DNA from: an uncultured Eubacteriales bacterium
Lineage (GTDB): Bacteria; Bacillota; Clostridia; Christensenellales; Borkfalkiaceae
Assembly: GCA_900542935.1 (NCBI GenBank)
Contig: UQPN01000008.1
Span: 1-64,000 of the forward strand
DNA: 64,000 nt
Reading direction: 5' to 3'
How positions within the stretch are numbered: position 1 is the first letter of the stretch; each line of letters begins with the position of its first letter. Under the pieces are notes generated by a model. The model saw only the letters and a list, made by a program, of their open reading frames with translations, was not told the DNA's origin and searched no databases. This document shows, piece by piece, positions 1 to 7,475 of this stretch. The translations under genes and the position numbers were made by a program.

Positions 1-35
1 ATTGTTCGTCTTGTAACTGCTCATAATTCACCGCC

Positions 36-1115
36 TTACGAAATTATTATGTTATTCGGATTCAAAGATACGTTAACGTTTTCGTTAAGTAAAGAAGAGG
101 ACGATAATTCAACCCAAAGTACACGGTCGGTCGTTCCGTGGGAATCCGTTACGCAAACTTCAATCGTAATCATATCGTTCAAAGCATTCGCCTTTGCAAA
201 ATCAATGAAATATCCGACATAATCCGAATCGTCTCTGAATTCACATAAAACCGACTCTCCGGATTCATTGTACGGGAGAATATAAATGCCCGAAAGCAAG
301 CCGCCCGTCAATTCGTACACGGGGAACAAATCTCGTTCATAAGTAGAAACGTCGGATAATCCGCCCGGTGTATACATTGCAAAGAAATTACTTCTAAGTA
401 GTTCTTTATCGATTTTATATTTTACACTGACCTGAATATTGTTATCAATCGTATAATCGGAATAAACGGCTTGCGGGGTGTTGAATGCCAAAACTTCGTC
501 GATTTTTCCTGCCCACACAAATTTGGAATCGTTAAGAAAATCGCAACTATATAACGATTGTGAAGCCCCGAATTTATACGTAGCGGAAAAACCTGTCAAT
601 TTTTTCTCGTAATCCACTGTACAAACAGCAGATTTTGAAGAATCATATTCGGAAACAGCCGTCAGAAGAATCTGCTCGCCGAACGCTTGTTTGCACGTCA
701 ATACAGCCGTGTTGTTCGTCGTTCCGCTTGCCGTTACGGTTACGTAGTCGGAAGGCTTTTTTCCTTGCGCCCACGTAGAAGAAGCGTTTTTAAAAGAAAG
801 ATTCCATTTTATATTTTTATTAGAAGCGTCATCGGGCTTCACCGTTGCCGTTATTGTATAAGCTTTTTCTGCCTGTTCGCTTACGCCGTATACCGCATAT
901 TCCTCAACGGGAATCGCGGTTTTCATCATCTGAATGCCGTTTTCCTGCGCTTCGCCGATTACCGCGCCGCCACTGTCGGGCAAGGTTGCCGTCTGTTCGG
1001 GAACCTTTTCGTTTTTGTTGATATTGCTGACTATCCCGAAGCCCCCGGCACCGATTACGATGCCGAGAACAAAGGACAGCAGATTTGAAAATATAAATTT
1101 TTTCTTATCTGTCAT
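36..1115 (-). CDS. Membrane-anchored Ig-like (Big2-type) hypothetical protein
   Basis: A protein of 359 residues with a basic start (MTDKKK) and one hydrophobic segment at about residues 8-30, which predicts a single N-terminal membrane anchor with the rest outside the cell. Residues about 70-170 resemble a bacterial Ig-like group 2 fold (TVKPDDASNK, DYVTVTA, FGEQILL). It is clearly paralogous to the next gene upstream: both share the blocks NASSTWA, GKK and DYVTVT in the same order, but their C-terminal halves differ. AAGGAG lies 9 nt before the ATG. The gene ends the leftward operon. Function is unknown; a surface or adhesion role is inference only. Confidence 0.75.
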   Translation of the reverse strand: MTDKKKFIFSNLLSFVLGIVIGAGGFGIVSNINKNEKVPEQTATLPDSGGAVIGEAQENGIQMMKTAIPVEEYAVYGVSEQAEKAYTITATVKPDDASNKNIKWNLSFKNASSTWAQGKKPSDYVTVTASGTTNNTAVLTCKQAFGEQILLTAVSEYDSSKSAVCTVDYEKKLTGFSATYKFGASQSLYSCDFLNDSKFVWAGKIDEVLAFNTPQAVYSDYTIDNNIQVSVKYKIDKELLRSNFFAMYTPGGLSDVSTYERDLFPVYELTGGLLSGIYILPYNESGESVLCEFRDDSDYVGYFIDFAKANALNDMITIEVCVTDSHGTTDRVLWVELSSSSLLNENVNVSLNPNNIIIS

Positions 1116-1131
1116 TTATGTACGCTCCTTA

Positions 1132-2190
1132 TCAGAACACAAGTTCCGTCTTATCCGTGGTAATGCTTTCAACGCCTTTCTGACCTTCGATTACGGAAGA
1201 ATCGAGAGTAATTCCGAAAGTCGCAAGTTGCGTTCCGCCGTTTGCGGTGTAAATTGCAATTTCGTACGCGTTACCGCTGAAACCTTTAATCGCAGAAATC
1301 AACTTGTTTTTCTGCGCGTTGCTCGTATACAGGTCTTCACCCCAAGTTTTATCGAACCAATCGGAAAGGGCTTTCGTGCTACCGCCCGAATATTCGGCAA
1401 GGTCGGAAGCGTTAAGTCCTGCGTTGGTGATAGCGGTCTTGAATGCCGCGGTGGGCTTAATCGTGAAATATTCCGCTTTATCCGTATTCGCACGAGTATA
1501 AACGGACGATTTATTTACCGTAACGCCTGCGGTAACGTTCTTCGTTGCCGCAAAAGTCGGGGTTGCCGTATAAGTCTTCGTTCCCGTAGTGGAAAGAACT
1601 TTTCCGTCAACGGCGAACGAATAACCGGTAGTACGCTGTAAATATTCAACGTTCAAAGTAGCATAAGCGGAAGTATTATCGCGCGAAGTGGTTTTTACGA
1701 TAATCTGTTCGCCGAACGCCGCAACGTTCTGAACGACTGCTGTCAAAGCGCCGTCCGAAGAGGGAGTAACGGTTACGTAATCTGTAACTTTTTTACCGCT
1801 TGCCCAAGTCGAACTTGCGTTCGCAAACGCAACCGACCAATCTACTTTTTTATTCGCCGCGTCTTCGGGATAAACGGTTGCCGTTACCGTGTATGCGGTT
1901 TCAGCTTGCACGCTTACACCATATGTTTTATATTCCGCTACGGGAATTTTCATCGCCATAAGTCTGATACCCGCGCTTTCGCCGTTTTCGATACTGGCTT
2001 CGCCTTTTGTCGTGTTATCTTCGGGCGAGTTCGGTTCTTCCTGCGCAGGCGGTTTTATATTATCCCAATTTTTGAATCCGTTAGAAAGCACGCCCACAAA
2101 GGCTACGCCGCCTGCAACCACCAAAGCAAGCAACCCGCCCAGAACTCCGTTTAAAACTCTGCTTTTCTTGTACTGTTTGTTATTACTCAT
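1132..2190 (-). CDS. Membrane-anchored Ig-like hypothetical protein, paralogue of the downstream gene
   Basis: I chose the ATG that gives MSNNKQYKK because AAAGGA sits about 8 nt before it; an ATG 42 nt further upstream has no ribosome binding site. The protein has 352 residues, a basic N-terminus, a hydrophobic stretch at about residues 15-37, an acidic linker, then an Ig-like module (TVYPEDAANKK, DYVTVTP, FGEQIIV). The C-terminal 150 residues are not shared with the paralogue at 36-1115. The pair probably arose by duplication followed by exchange of the distal domain. No enzymatic motif is visible. The upstream leader contains a 23-nt element also found before the gene starting at 3207. Confidence 0.75.
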   Translation of the reverse strand: MSNNKQYKKSRVLNGVLGGLLALVVAGGVAFVGVLSNGFKNWDNIKPPAQEEPNSPEDNTTKGEASIENGESAGIRLMAMKIPVAEYKTYGVSVQAETAYTVTATVYPEDAANKKVDWSVAFANASSTWASGKKVTDYVTVTPSSDGALTAVVQNVAAFGEQIIVKTTSRDNTSAYATLNVEYLQRTTGYSFAVDGKVLSTTGTKTYTATPTFAATKNVTAGVTVNKSSVYTRANTDKAEYFTIKPTAAFKTAITNAGLNASDLAEYSGGSTKALSDWFDKTWGEDLYTSNAQKNKLISAIKGFSGNAYEIAIYTANGGTQLATFGITLDSSVIEGQKGVESITTDKTELVF

Positions 2191-2199
2191 TTTGTTTTT

Positions 2200-2222
2200 C
2201 CTTTGCCGCTTATCGCATACGG
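2200..2222 (-). promoter_or_regulatory. Repeated leader element, copy 1
   Basis: A 23-nt sequence that ends within the Shine-Dalgarno of the gene starting at 2190. It matches 21 of 23 positions with 3217-3239, which lies at the same place before another gene of this operon. Both overlap the AAAGG ribosome binding site, so translation control or a processing site is possible. Confidence 0.4.
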
Positions 2223-2242
2223 CTTCGCGCATTTTTTACTGT

Positions 2243-2434
2243 TTAATTCACCCAACCGCGCCCGTAACGGTACGTTGCCTTGCGCCCGTTTGCCGTATCG
2301 TGAAACGTTACGCAACCTTTATAACCCGCGCTGTTCGTTACGCAAGTGGACTTTTTCATAATATCCCGTTCGCGATAGCCGCCCTCGCGAAACATTTTCT
2401 GCCGTTGTGCCTTTGATACTTTCACAAATGCCAT
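2243..2434 (-). CDS. Small basic hypothetical protein (mobile-element type)
   Basis: A 63-residue, strongly basic protein (start MAFVKVSKAQRQ, then a CVTNSAGYKGCVTFHD stretch with two cysteines six residues apart, end GRGWVN). GGAGG lies 9 nt before the ATG, and only three bases separate it from the gene upstream, so translation in this operon is well supported. I do not recognise the family; small proteins of this type are common in the cargo of integrative elements and phages of Clostridia. No function can be given. Confidence 0.6.
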   Translation of the reverse strand: MAFVKVSKAQRQKMFREGGYRERDIMKKSTCVTNSAGYKGCVTFHDTANGRKATYRYGRGWVN

Positions 2435-2437
2435 TTT

Positions 2438-2647
2438 TTAAGCCTCCGATATAAGAGAATTTTTCATTTTTTCTTTCACTTCGGCGAACGTTTCTTTTAC
2501 AAGAATACCCGTCGATTCGCCGTCGGTATCTATTCCCGTTTCGATAAACACCCCGTCTTTCGTTTCCAAAACCGCACTTATCCTTGCCGTGGGGCATAAC
2601 ACCTTGCTGTTTTCCTGCTTTTCCGTTACCTCGATAAAACCCGTCAT
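2438..2647 (-). CDS. Small hypothetical protein
   Basis: The start giving MTGFIEVTEKQ is preferred over an ATG 39 nt upstream because GAGGAA precedes it at normal spacing. The 69-residue product is acidic, with an N-terminal beta-rich part (GFIEVTE, ARISAVLETKDG, VFIETGID) and a C-terminal amphipathic helix (FAEVKEKMKNSL). The beta-then-helix pattern resembles short single-domain proteins often seen in phage and ICE operons. No catalytic motif is seen and no partner can be named. Conserved spacing in the operon is the main support. Confidence 0.55.
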   Translation of the reverse strand: MTGFIEVTEKQENSKVLCPTARISAVLETKDGVFIETGIDTDGESTGILVKETFAEVKEKMKNSLISEA

Positions 2648-2736
2648 TTCGTTTTCCTCGTTTCCGTTCCGTCGTTTCTTTTCCATAGGGGATAGGGGGC
2701 GGAAGAAATAACCTTGCCGCCCCTTGAATTGTTACC

Positions 2737-3207
2737 TTATATCGTTGCCGCCGCGTTCTGTTGCGCTTTCTTCTGTTCCTTACGAAGCGAAATCAAAAGG
2801 AATTTCAACAGCACTTTATCGCTGTCGCGTTGCGGTTTTACGCCGCAATCCCAAATTTCGCCGTCCTCGTCAACCGTTTGAACCTTGTATGATACATACG
2901 GCGTTTTCGTGCCGTCGTCGTTTACCATTACTTCGTCCGACATTATCAATTCTGCCTTGTCCGTCATATCGAACAGAATGTCAAGCGGCTCATAACCGCC
3001 CTGATCTTTCGGCGCAAAGTCGATTTTCTTTTCTTGCCCGCGGATATACCCGCACACCATATACGCATACAACGGGTGATTGTCTTTTGAAATTAACTGA
3101 TTGCCTTTCTCGTCTACAATCGGTTTTCTCACCATTACAAGATTGCCGTTTTTCGTTTCCGTTACCTTTTCCGTTACCTGCGCCGTGCCTTTCTTTTCGT
3201 TTGCCAC
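2737..3207 (-). CDS. Hypothetical protein of a mobile-element operon
   Basis: Starts with GTG, preceded by AAAGGA at about 8 nt. The product has 156 residues, is soluble (no membrane segment) and alternates charged strands (VRKPIVDEKGN, DEDGEIWDCG) with a Lys/Gln-rich C-terminal helix. It looks like one of the replication- or conjugation-associated accessory proteins in Clostridial integrative elements, but I cannot assign a family. A tRNA-like sequence and a short palindrome lie just upstream in the same transcript. The leader holds the second copy of the 23-nt element. Confidence 0.6.
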   Translation of the reverse strand: MANEKKGTAQVTEKVTETKNGNLVMVRKPIVDEKGNQLISKDNHPLYAYMVCGYIRGQEKKIDFAPKDQGGYEPLDILFDMTDKAELIMSDEVMVNDDGTKTPYVSYKVQTVDEDGEIWDCGVKPQRDSDKVLLKFLLISLRKEQKKAQQNAAATI

Positions 3208-3216
3208 TTTCTTTTT

Positions 3217-3239
3217 CCTTTACCGCTTGTCGCATACGG
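3217..3239 (-). promoter_or_regulatory. Repeated leader element, copy 2
   Basis: Second copy of the 23-nt element described at 2200-2222, differing at two positions and placed equivalently, about 9 nt before a GTG start codon. A shortened trace of it (the sense-strand TTTGCCGCTTA core) also lies before the SprT-like gene. Confidence 0.4.
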
Positions 3240-3271
3240 TACGCGTATTTTATTTTTAGTCCGTTCGGACT

Positions 3272-3347
3272 TGGCGAGGAATTGCGGACTTGAACCGCAT
3301 TTTCAGACTTTCCCGTCTGCGTGTTTCCCGTTGACACTAACTTCCCC
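3272..3347 (-). tRNA. Degenerate tRNA-like sequence with encoded CCA
   Basis: Exactly 76 nt from the first acceptor base to an encoded CCA. A perfect 5-bp T stem encloses the 7-nt T loop TTCAAGT. The acceptor arm pairs at six of seven positions (one G-T wobble, one G-A mismatch). The D arm contains the GG pair but has only three good base pairs. The anticodon arm has a 5-bp stem but a 6-nt loop (GGGAAA) without U33, so a working anticodon cannot be assigned. It is read in the same direction as the operon and lies between two of its genes. I infer a decayed or repurposed tRNA. Confidence 0.45.
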
Positions 3348-3454
3348 GTAAAAGCGGTGCGAAAAAAGGAGTAAGAAAAACGCTACCGCTTATTTTTTCT
3401 CTTTCGGCTCACATAACAAATTAGGAGGAAAAAATTCAGAGCCGACAGAAAAAA

Positions 3455-3709
3455 TCAATAAGTAAAATCGTCGTTTGCGGGCGTTGTGCCTTTCACGTAT
3501 CTGCCATTTCCGTATACGTCGTTGCAATCGACAAGGTGATACTTTTTCAATTCGCGATCGTAATCGCCGCGTATGTACGTTTTTGTACCTTTTTTACCCG
3601 TCAGACGGATAAAATCACCTTTCTTAAAGTCTTTCACCGTTGCGTAACCTTTCGGATCGGTGCTGTTTTTCTTTGACTTCCGCTTTGTATTAAAAGGATA
3701 AATCGACAT
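3455..3709 (-). CDS. Small basic hypothetical protein
   Basis: The ATG giving MSIYPFNTKRKSKK was chosen because GAGGTA precedes it closely; the longer open frame would run into the SprT-like gene. The 84-residue product is very basic, with a short N-terminal tail and an SH3-like beta segment (VKDFKKGDFIRLTG, TYIRGDYD, YHLVDCNDVYG). A nucleic-acid-binding role would fit but is inference. The gene is 11 bases downstream of the SprT-like gene, so the two are probably co-translated. Confidence 0.55.
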   Translation of the reverse strand: MSIYPFNTKRKSKKNSTDPKGYATVKDFKKGDFIRLTGKKGTKTYIRGDYDRELKKYHLVDCNDVYGNGRYVKGTTPANDDFTY

Positions 3710-3720
3710 TTTATACCTCG

Positions 3721-4344
3721 TTATTGTTCTTCTTGCATAGGCTCGTTGCAATCGGCGCAAATGATATTCACGGCTTTCGTCGCGCGTACCGAATTTGCGC
3801 AGATAGGGCAAACGTATTTCCGCGTACTCGACGATCTGACGGCTTGTCCTTTAAATACGGGAGAGCGGTAAATAATTTTGCTGCCGTTTTCCGTTACGAA
3901 TTTATCAATCGCTTTCGCCGTTTCGTCTGTTAGTTCCGTATGCGACCACCCGATCGTACGCACACACTCTACGCGCAAACCGTGTTTTTCCGCAATCCGT
4001 TTAAATAGTTTGTTGTGATACGTTCCCGAACGCGAAGTATCTTGAAGATCGTGCACGGTGGCGTACTGATGGCACATTTCGTGTATCATTGTTGCAGCAA
4101 TCTGACTTACGGGACGGTTTAATTGTTGTGCCGTGATATTCAGCTCGTGTTCGCCCTCGTCTTTTTCGTTCGCTTTCCATACCTTTTTTCTCGTCCACCA
4201 ACCGTTCGATTTATTCCGATCGTCGCATTGTACGGTGATTACGGGCTTTTTCAACTTTCCCTCGAATAACAACCCGTTGCAATATTCGTACAATTTTTCG
4301 AGATATTGTATTGTTTCAATGTACTTTTCTGTTCCGTTTTCCAT
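3721..4344 (-). CDS. SprT-like zinc metallopeptidase-family protein
   Basis: A 207-residue SprT-like protein. The zinc-binding signature HEMCHQY (HExxH) at about residues 88-94 is followed by the third ligand region in SGTYHNKLF, as in the SprT/Spartan fold. A C-terminal zinc ribbon follows, with CPIC and CADC pairs. The family includes DNA-protein crosslink proteases and many uncharacterised mobile-element versions; the latter are typical of Clostridial ICEs. A GAGGTA ribosome binding site precedes the ATG. This is the best-recognised member of the leftward operon and the main reason to call the region mobile-element-derived. Proteolytic activity has not been shown for this subtype. Confidence 0.8.
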   Translation of the reverse strand: MENGTEKYIETIQYLEKLYEYCNGLLFEGKLKKPVITVQCDDRNKSNGWWTRKKVWKANEKDEGEHELNITAQQLNRPVSQIAATMIHEMCHQYATVHDLQDTSRSGTYHNKLFKRIAEKHGLRVECVRTIGWSHTELTDETAKAIDKFVTENGSKIIYRSPVFKGQAVRSSSTRKYVCPICANSVRATKAVNIICADCNEPMQEEQ

Positions 4345-4363
4345 TGTATACCTCGTTTGCCGC

Positions 4364-4651
4364 TTAATCGTCGAACGCGCCCGCCGCCGTCTTTTCGTTC
4401 AGTCCGCTGTTAACGCAGGTTATGTAACGTTGCATTTGACGTTCGTTGACAATTTCTTGTATTCTCACCCAATCGGAAACCTTTATTTTCCCGAAGTGCA
4501 TTTTTGTAAGAAGATTTTCAACTTCGTCGATACGCGGTTGCAATTCTTCTTCCCGTTCGGGCTGTTCGTATTGCTCGTTTAAAAGTTTCGCTCGCATACT
4601 GTCAAGATTAAAAAGTGCGCTGTCCCATTGCCGTGCCGTTATTCGTTTCAT
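4364..4651 (-). CDS. Hypothetical helical protein, first gene of the leftward operon
   Basis: The start giving MKRITARQWD is preferred because AGGAA lies just before it; an ATG 48 nt upstream is possible but poorly supported. The 95-residue product is predicted mostly helical, with Glu/Gln-rich repeats (NEQYEQPEREEELQPRIDEVENLL) split here by proline only, which suggests a coiled coil. Family unknown. It lies 19 bases upstream of the SprT-like gene and is the first gene behind the weak leftward promoter. A role as a regulatory or structural partner of that gene cannot be judged from sequence. Confidence 0.5.
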   Translation of the reverse strand: MKRITARQWDSALFNLDSMRAKLLNEQYEQPEREEELQPRIDEVENLLTKMHFGKIKVSDWVRIQEIVNERQMQRYITCVNSGLNEKTAAGAFDD

Positions 4652-4697
4652 TTCCGTTCCTATTCCTTTGCGTAATGCCGCCGCCGTTTCTTTGAAC

Positions 4698-4720
4698 AAA
4701 AAAATGGCTTAAAACAGCCT
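4698..4720 (-). terminator. Short hairpin plus T7 run in the leftward leader
   Basis: Read leftward, a 4-bp stem (GGCT/AGCC) with a 6-nt loop is followed at once by seven Ts. It sits between the candidate promoter and the first gene of the operon, so it could act as a weak attenuator. The stem is short and confidence is low. Confidence 0.25.
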
Positions 4721-4739
4721 GTCGTTTCTGTTCTAAACC

Positions 4740-4745
4740 ATTATA
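4740..4745 (-). promoter_or_regulatory. Candidate -10 box of the leftward operon
   Basis: A perfect TATAAT on the minus strand about 90 bases before the first gene of the operon. No convincing -35 hexamer is found at 16-18 nt, so this is only a partial promoter match. Confidence 0.3.
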
Positions 4746-4792
4746 AAACTTTTTCTTTTTCGAAATGTTTTTTGTTTTTTGCGTTCAAATGC

Positions 4793-4821
4793 TTGCCCTC
4801 GGCGGCGAAAACGGCTATAAT
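4793..4821 (+). promoter_or_regulatory. Sigma-A-type promoter of the PhnP-like gene
   Basis: TTGCCC, 17 nt, then TATAAT, placed about 65 bases before the start codon. It divides the leftward mobile-element operon from the rightward chromosomal genes. Confidence 0.6.
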
Positions 4822-4886
4822 AATAGGCGATCGTCCGCAAAAAAAGATCCGGGCGGGCAAATAATTTTGCCAAGGAGAAAAATTTC

Positions 4887-5729
4887 ATGAAAATCAAGTA
4901 TTTCGGCACGGCTGCCTATGAGGGCATTCCCGCTTTGTTCTGTCAGTGCGAATCGTGCAGGCGCGCGCTTGCGCTCGGCGGAAAAAATCTTCGTACCCGC
5001 GCGCAGGCGCTTATAGACGACGAAGTCCTCGTCGATTTCAACGCCGATACCGTGGCGCATTATCAGAAATACAAATTCGACTGGACGAAGATTAAATACT
5101 GCCTGATTACGCACAGCCATTCCGATCACTTCTACCCGCGCGATCTTTCCATGTTCGTGGGCAGATACTATACGCACAACGTGTCGCATATTGATTTTTA
5201 CGGCGGCAAATCCGTGTACGATAAAATCGAAGAAATCATTCACGACGAAAGCCTGTGCCCCGATCCCACGCGCCTTACCGCCACGGAAGTAAAGCCCGGC
5301 GATCTTCTTACGCTGAACGGCTATAAAGTAGTGGCGGCGGACGCCGACCACGACCCCGAAGCGACGCCCGTGATTTACGGCGTCGAAAACAAAGAGGGAA
5401 AGCGCCTTCTGTACGCGCACGATACGGGTTGCTTCACCGATAAAGTGATTGCCGATTTAAAGAAGCTCGGTCGTTTCGATTTCGTTTCGCTGGATTGCAC
5501 CGGCTCGTTCAATCCCGAGGGCTGGGAACACGGACACATGAGCTTTCGCACCGACGCGCTGATGAAAGATTGGCTGATAAAAGAAGGACTGGCGGACGAA
5601 AAGACGATTTTCGTCGTGAATCACTTCTCGCACAACGCGTTTTTCGGGCACGACCACGAGGAGCTTTGCGCCGAGGCGGCAAAGTACGGCTTCGTTGTTT
5701 CTTACGACGGGCTGGAAATCGAATTTTAA
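4887..5729 (+). CDS. PhnP-like metallo-beta-lactamase-fold hydrolase
   Basis: A 280-residue metallo-beta-lactamase-fold protein. The metal motif HSHSDH is at residues 76-81, with later ligands in DADHD and HDTG, and a C-terminal NHFSHN. An N-terminal CQCESCRRA cysteine cluster resembles that of PhnP-type cyclic ribosyl phosphodiesterases, which act on 5-phosphoribosyl 1,2-cyclic phosphate or similar esters. No phn genes are nearby, so the substrate is open; RNase Z is unlikely because its flexible arm is missing. AAGGAG precedes the ATG. A hairpin (5731-5756) separates it from the ECF gene, which may be in the same transcript. Confidence 0.8.
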   Translation: MKIKYFGTAAYEGIPALFCQCESCRRALALGGKNLRTRAQALIDDEVLVDFNADTVAHYQKYKFDWTKIKYCLITHSHSDHFYPRDLSMFVGRYYTHNVSHIDFYGGKSVYDKIEEIIHDESLCPDPTRLTATEVKPGDLLTLNGYKVVAADADHDPEATPVIYGVENKEGKRLLYAHDTGCFTDKVIADLKKLGRFDFVSLDCTGSFNPEGWEHGHMSFRTDALMKDWLIKEGLADEKTIFVVNHFSHNAFFGHDHEELCAEAAKYGFVVSYDGLEIEF

Positions 5730-5730
5730 A

Positions 5731-5756
5731 ACGGGCGGCGTTGAAAAACCGCCTGT
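5731..5756 (+). other. Hairpin between the PhnP-like gene and the ECF gene
   Basis: An 8-bp stem (ACGGGCGG with CCGCCTGT, one G-T pair) around a 10-nt loop. No T run follows, so it is not a clear terminator; it may be a processing or stability element or part of the ECF gene leader. Confidence 0.35.
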
Positions 5757-5820
5757 ATACAACATTATCAAAAGCGGGTATCCGACGTCAGGGCGGAACC
5801 CGACCGGAGGTATATATATT

Positions 5821-6447
5821 ATGAGCGTAAAAGAAAAATACTTTTCCGCAAAACGTATCACGGGGCTTGCCGTATTGCTTGCCCTTGTCGTAGTGCTGCA
5901 AGCGGCGCTCGGCACAATTTCAATCGGCGCGGTGCAACTGAACTTTTCGTTGATTCCCATCGTTCTCGGCGCGGTGCTTTACGGCGCCGTTGCGGGCGGC
6001 TTGCTGGGGTTTGCGTGCGGCGTCGTCGTTCTGGTGCAGGTAATCACCGGCGCGGGGTTCTATTCAATTATCTGGACGAATTCTCCCGTCGTTACCACGC
6101 TTACCTGCCTTTTAAAAACGACGGTTGCGGGCTTCGTCGCCGGCTTATTGTTCAAAGTCATCGCCAAGAAAAACGTTACGTGCGCGCTGTTCGTCGCGTC
6201 GGCAACGGTTCCCGTCATCAACACCGCGCTGTTTATCGTAGGGTGCCTTTGCATGAATAAAAGCATAGCGGCGTTTCAGGCCGCCATTCCGGATGCCGCG
6301 GGGATGAACATGCTTGTTTTTATTCTGGTAGTGCTTGTTACGTTTAACTTTTTCGTAGAGCTTGCCGTGAATCTTGTCGCCGCGCCCGCTTTGCACAGGG
6401 TAATCCGCGTTGCGGAAAAACAATACCGAGGAAACAACAAAAAATGA
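5821..6447 (+). CDS. ECF transporter S component, probably for pantothenate
   Basis: The start giving MSVKEKYFSAKR follows CCGGAGG at good spacing; the open frame extends upstream into the previous gene without a usable start. The 208-residue product has about six hydrophobic segments and the N-terminal LAVLLALVVVLQ pattern of ECF substrate-specificity (S) subunits. These bind a vitamin and use a shared EcfAAT module, which is not encoded here. Its stop overlaps the start of coaX by 4 bases, which suggests that the substrate is pantothenate (PanT-like). That assignment rests on context; riboflavin- or niacin-type S components cannot be excluded by sequence alone. Confidence 0.75.
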   Translation: MSVKEKYFSAKRITGLAVLLALVVVLQAALGTISIGAVQLNFSLIPIVLGAVLYGAVAGGLLGFACGVVVLVQVITGAGFYSIIWTNSPVVTTLTCLLKTTVAGFVAGLLFKVIAKKNVTCALFVASATVPVINTALFIVGCLCMNKSIAAFQAAIPDAAGMNMLVFILVVLVTFNFFVELAVNLVAAPALHRVIRVAEKQYRGNNKK

Positions 6448-7232
6448 TTATTTGTATCGACGTAGGCAATACCAACGTGAAATACGCGATTTACGATAAA
6501 GACGATTTGAAAATTTCGTTCCGCGTTTCCACCGATCTGAAAAAAACGTCCGACGAATACGGTTCGCAGCTTGTCAACATGCTGAAAACCATGCGCCTGC
6601 AGCGCGGCGAAATCACGGGCGGCATCCTTTCGTCCGTCGTACCCTCGCTCGATTACACCATCGATCGCATGTGCGATTTATACCTCGGTTTCAAGCCGCT
6701 GCGGGTAGGTCCCGGGCTGAAATCCGGCTTGAATATCCGTTGCGACGACGCGCGCGAAGTGGGGGCGGACAGAATCGTGAACTGCGTTTCCGCGCTGCAT
6801 ACGTACGGCGGAGAAAATCCGATCATCGTGGTGGATTTCGGCACGGCTACCACGTTCAATATCATTTCGGAAAAAGGCGAATTTATCGGCGGCGTCATCG
6901 CGCCCGGCATTAAAGGTTCGCTCGATTCCCTCGTAAACGGCACGGCGAAACTGCCGCGCGTGGAAATCGAAGCGCCGGAAAGCATCATCGCGAAAAACAC
7001 CGTAACCAACATGCAGGCGGGCATCGTGTTCGGCTTTGCGGGGCTGGTGGATTATATTGTTGCGCGCATCAAACGCGAATTGGGCAGGGCGGATACGAAA
7101 ACCGTCGCCACGGGCGGCTTTTCCGAAATCATTTCCAAAGAAGTTTCGTGCATCGACGCCGTGGATAAACTTTTAACGCTCAACGGGCTGAAATATCTCT
7201 ATTATCTCAACCGCCCGGAAAATCGCGCGTAA
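6444..7232 (+). CDS. coaX: Type III pantothenate kinase
   Basis: CoaX phosphorylates pantothenate with ATP, the first step of coenzyme A synthesis. The 262-residue length is typical. The ASKHA-fold motifs are present: DVGNTN at residues 6-11, GADR for pantothenate binding, DFGTATT for phosphate binding, and GGVIAPG. The start overlaps the upstream ECF gene (ATGA), indicating translational coupling of import and phosphorylation. The type III enzyme is not feedback-inhibited by CoA. Many Clostridia use only this type. Confidence 0.95.
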   Translation: MIICIDVGNTNVKYAIYDKDDLKISFRVSTDLKKTSDEYGSQLVNMLKTMRLQRGEITGGILSSVVPSLDYTIDRMCDLYLGFKPLRVGPGLKSGLNIRCDDAREVGADRIVNCVSALHTYGGENPIIVVDFGTATTFNIISEKGEFIGGVIAPGIKGSLDSLVNGTAKLPRVEIEAPESIIAKNTVTNMQAGIVFGFAGLVDYIVARIKRELGRADTKTVATGGFSEIISKEVSCIDAVDKLLTLNGLKYLYYLNRPENRA

Positions 7233-7278
7233 ATCCGTCGAAATCCGAAAAAAATTTCGCGAATTGCCGTAAAAACGT

Positions 7279-7307
7279 TTGACATTTCGAATAAAAACGT
7301 GTAAAAT
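7279..7307 (+). promoter_or_regulatory. Strong sigma-A promoter of the metNIQ transcript
   Basis: A perfect TTGACA, 17-nt spacer, TAAAAT. It lies about 240 nt before metN, which implies a long untranslated leader. Confidence 0.8.
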
Positions 7308-7475
7308 AATAGAAAAATTCGATTCAAAGGCGGATAAAAAGCATGCAGGCAATCAGAAAAACAATGCGAATGTTGCTTCACCGGGCGGAAACGCGCGGGC
7401 TTTTTGTCGTGCAGAATCATAAAACCCGCGCATAGCGGCAAAGTAAGCGGCAAAAAATCAGGCAGCGGAACACAG
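7308..7475 (+). promoter_or_regulatory. Unassigned leader RNA of metNIQ
   Basis: About 170 nt of structured leader between the promoter and an intrinsic terminator. It contains a long-range 7-bp stem (7393-7399 with 7425-7431). CCGGGC at 7381-7386 is complementary to GCCCGG at 7475-7480, the 5' side of the terminator, so an antiterminator can form. A 30-codon reading frame (7343-7435, starting MQAIRKTMRM) with three early Met codons could be a leader peptide, though its ribosome binding site is 12 nt away. I find neither the conserved SAM-I core nor the T-box TGGAACCGCG motif. Confidence 0.55.

Noticed and set aside
1..4740. Complete prophage or integrative element
   Set aside because: No integrase, relaxase, capsid, terminase or replication gene is visible and no attachment repeats are found, so only a fragment or cargo region can be claimed; the rest may lie to the left of the window.
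7308..7475. SAM-I riboswitch or Met T-box
   Set aside because: The conserved SAM-I core and the T-box TGGAACCGCG sequence were looked for and not found, despite the suitable gene context.
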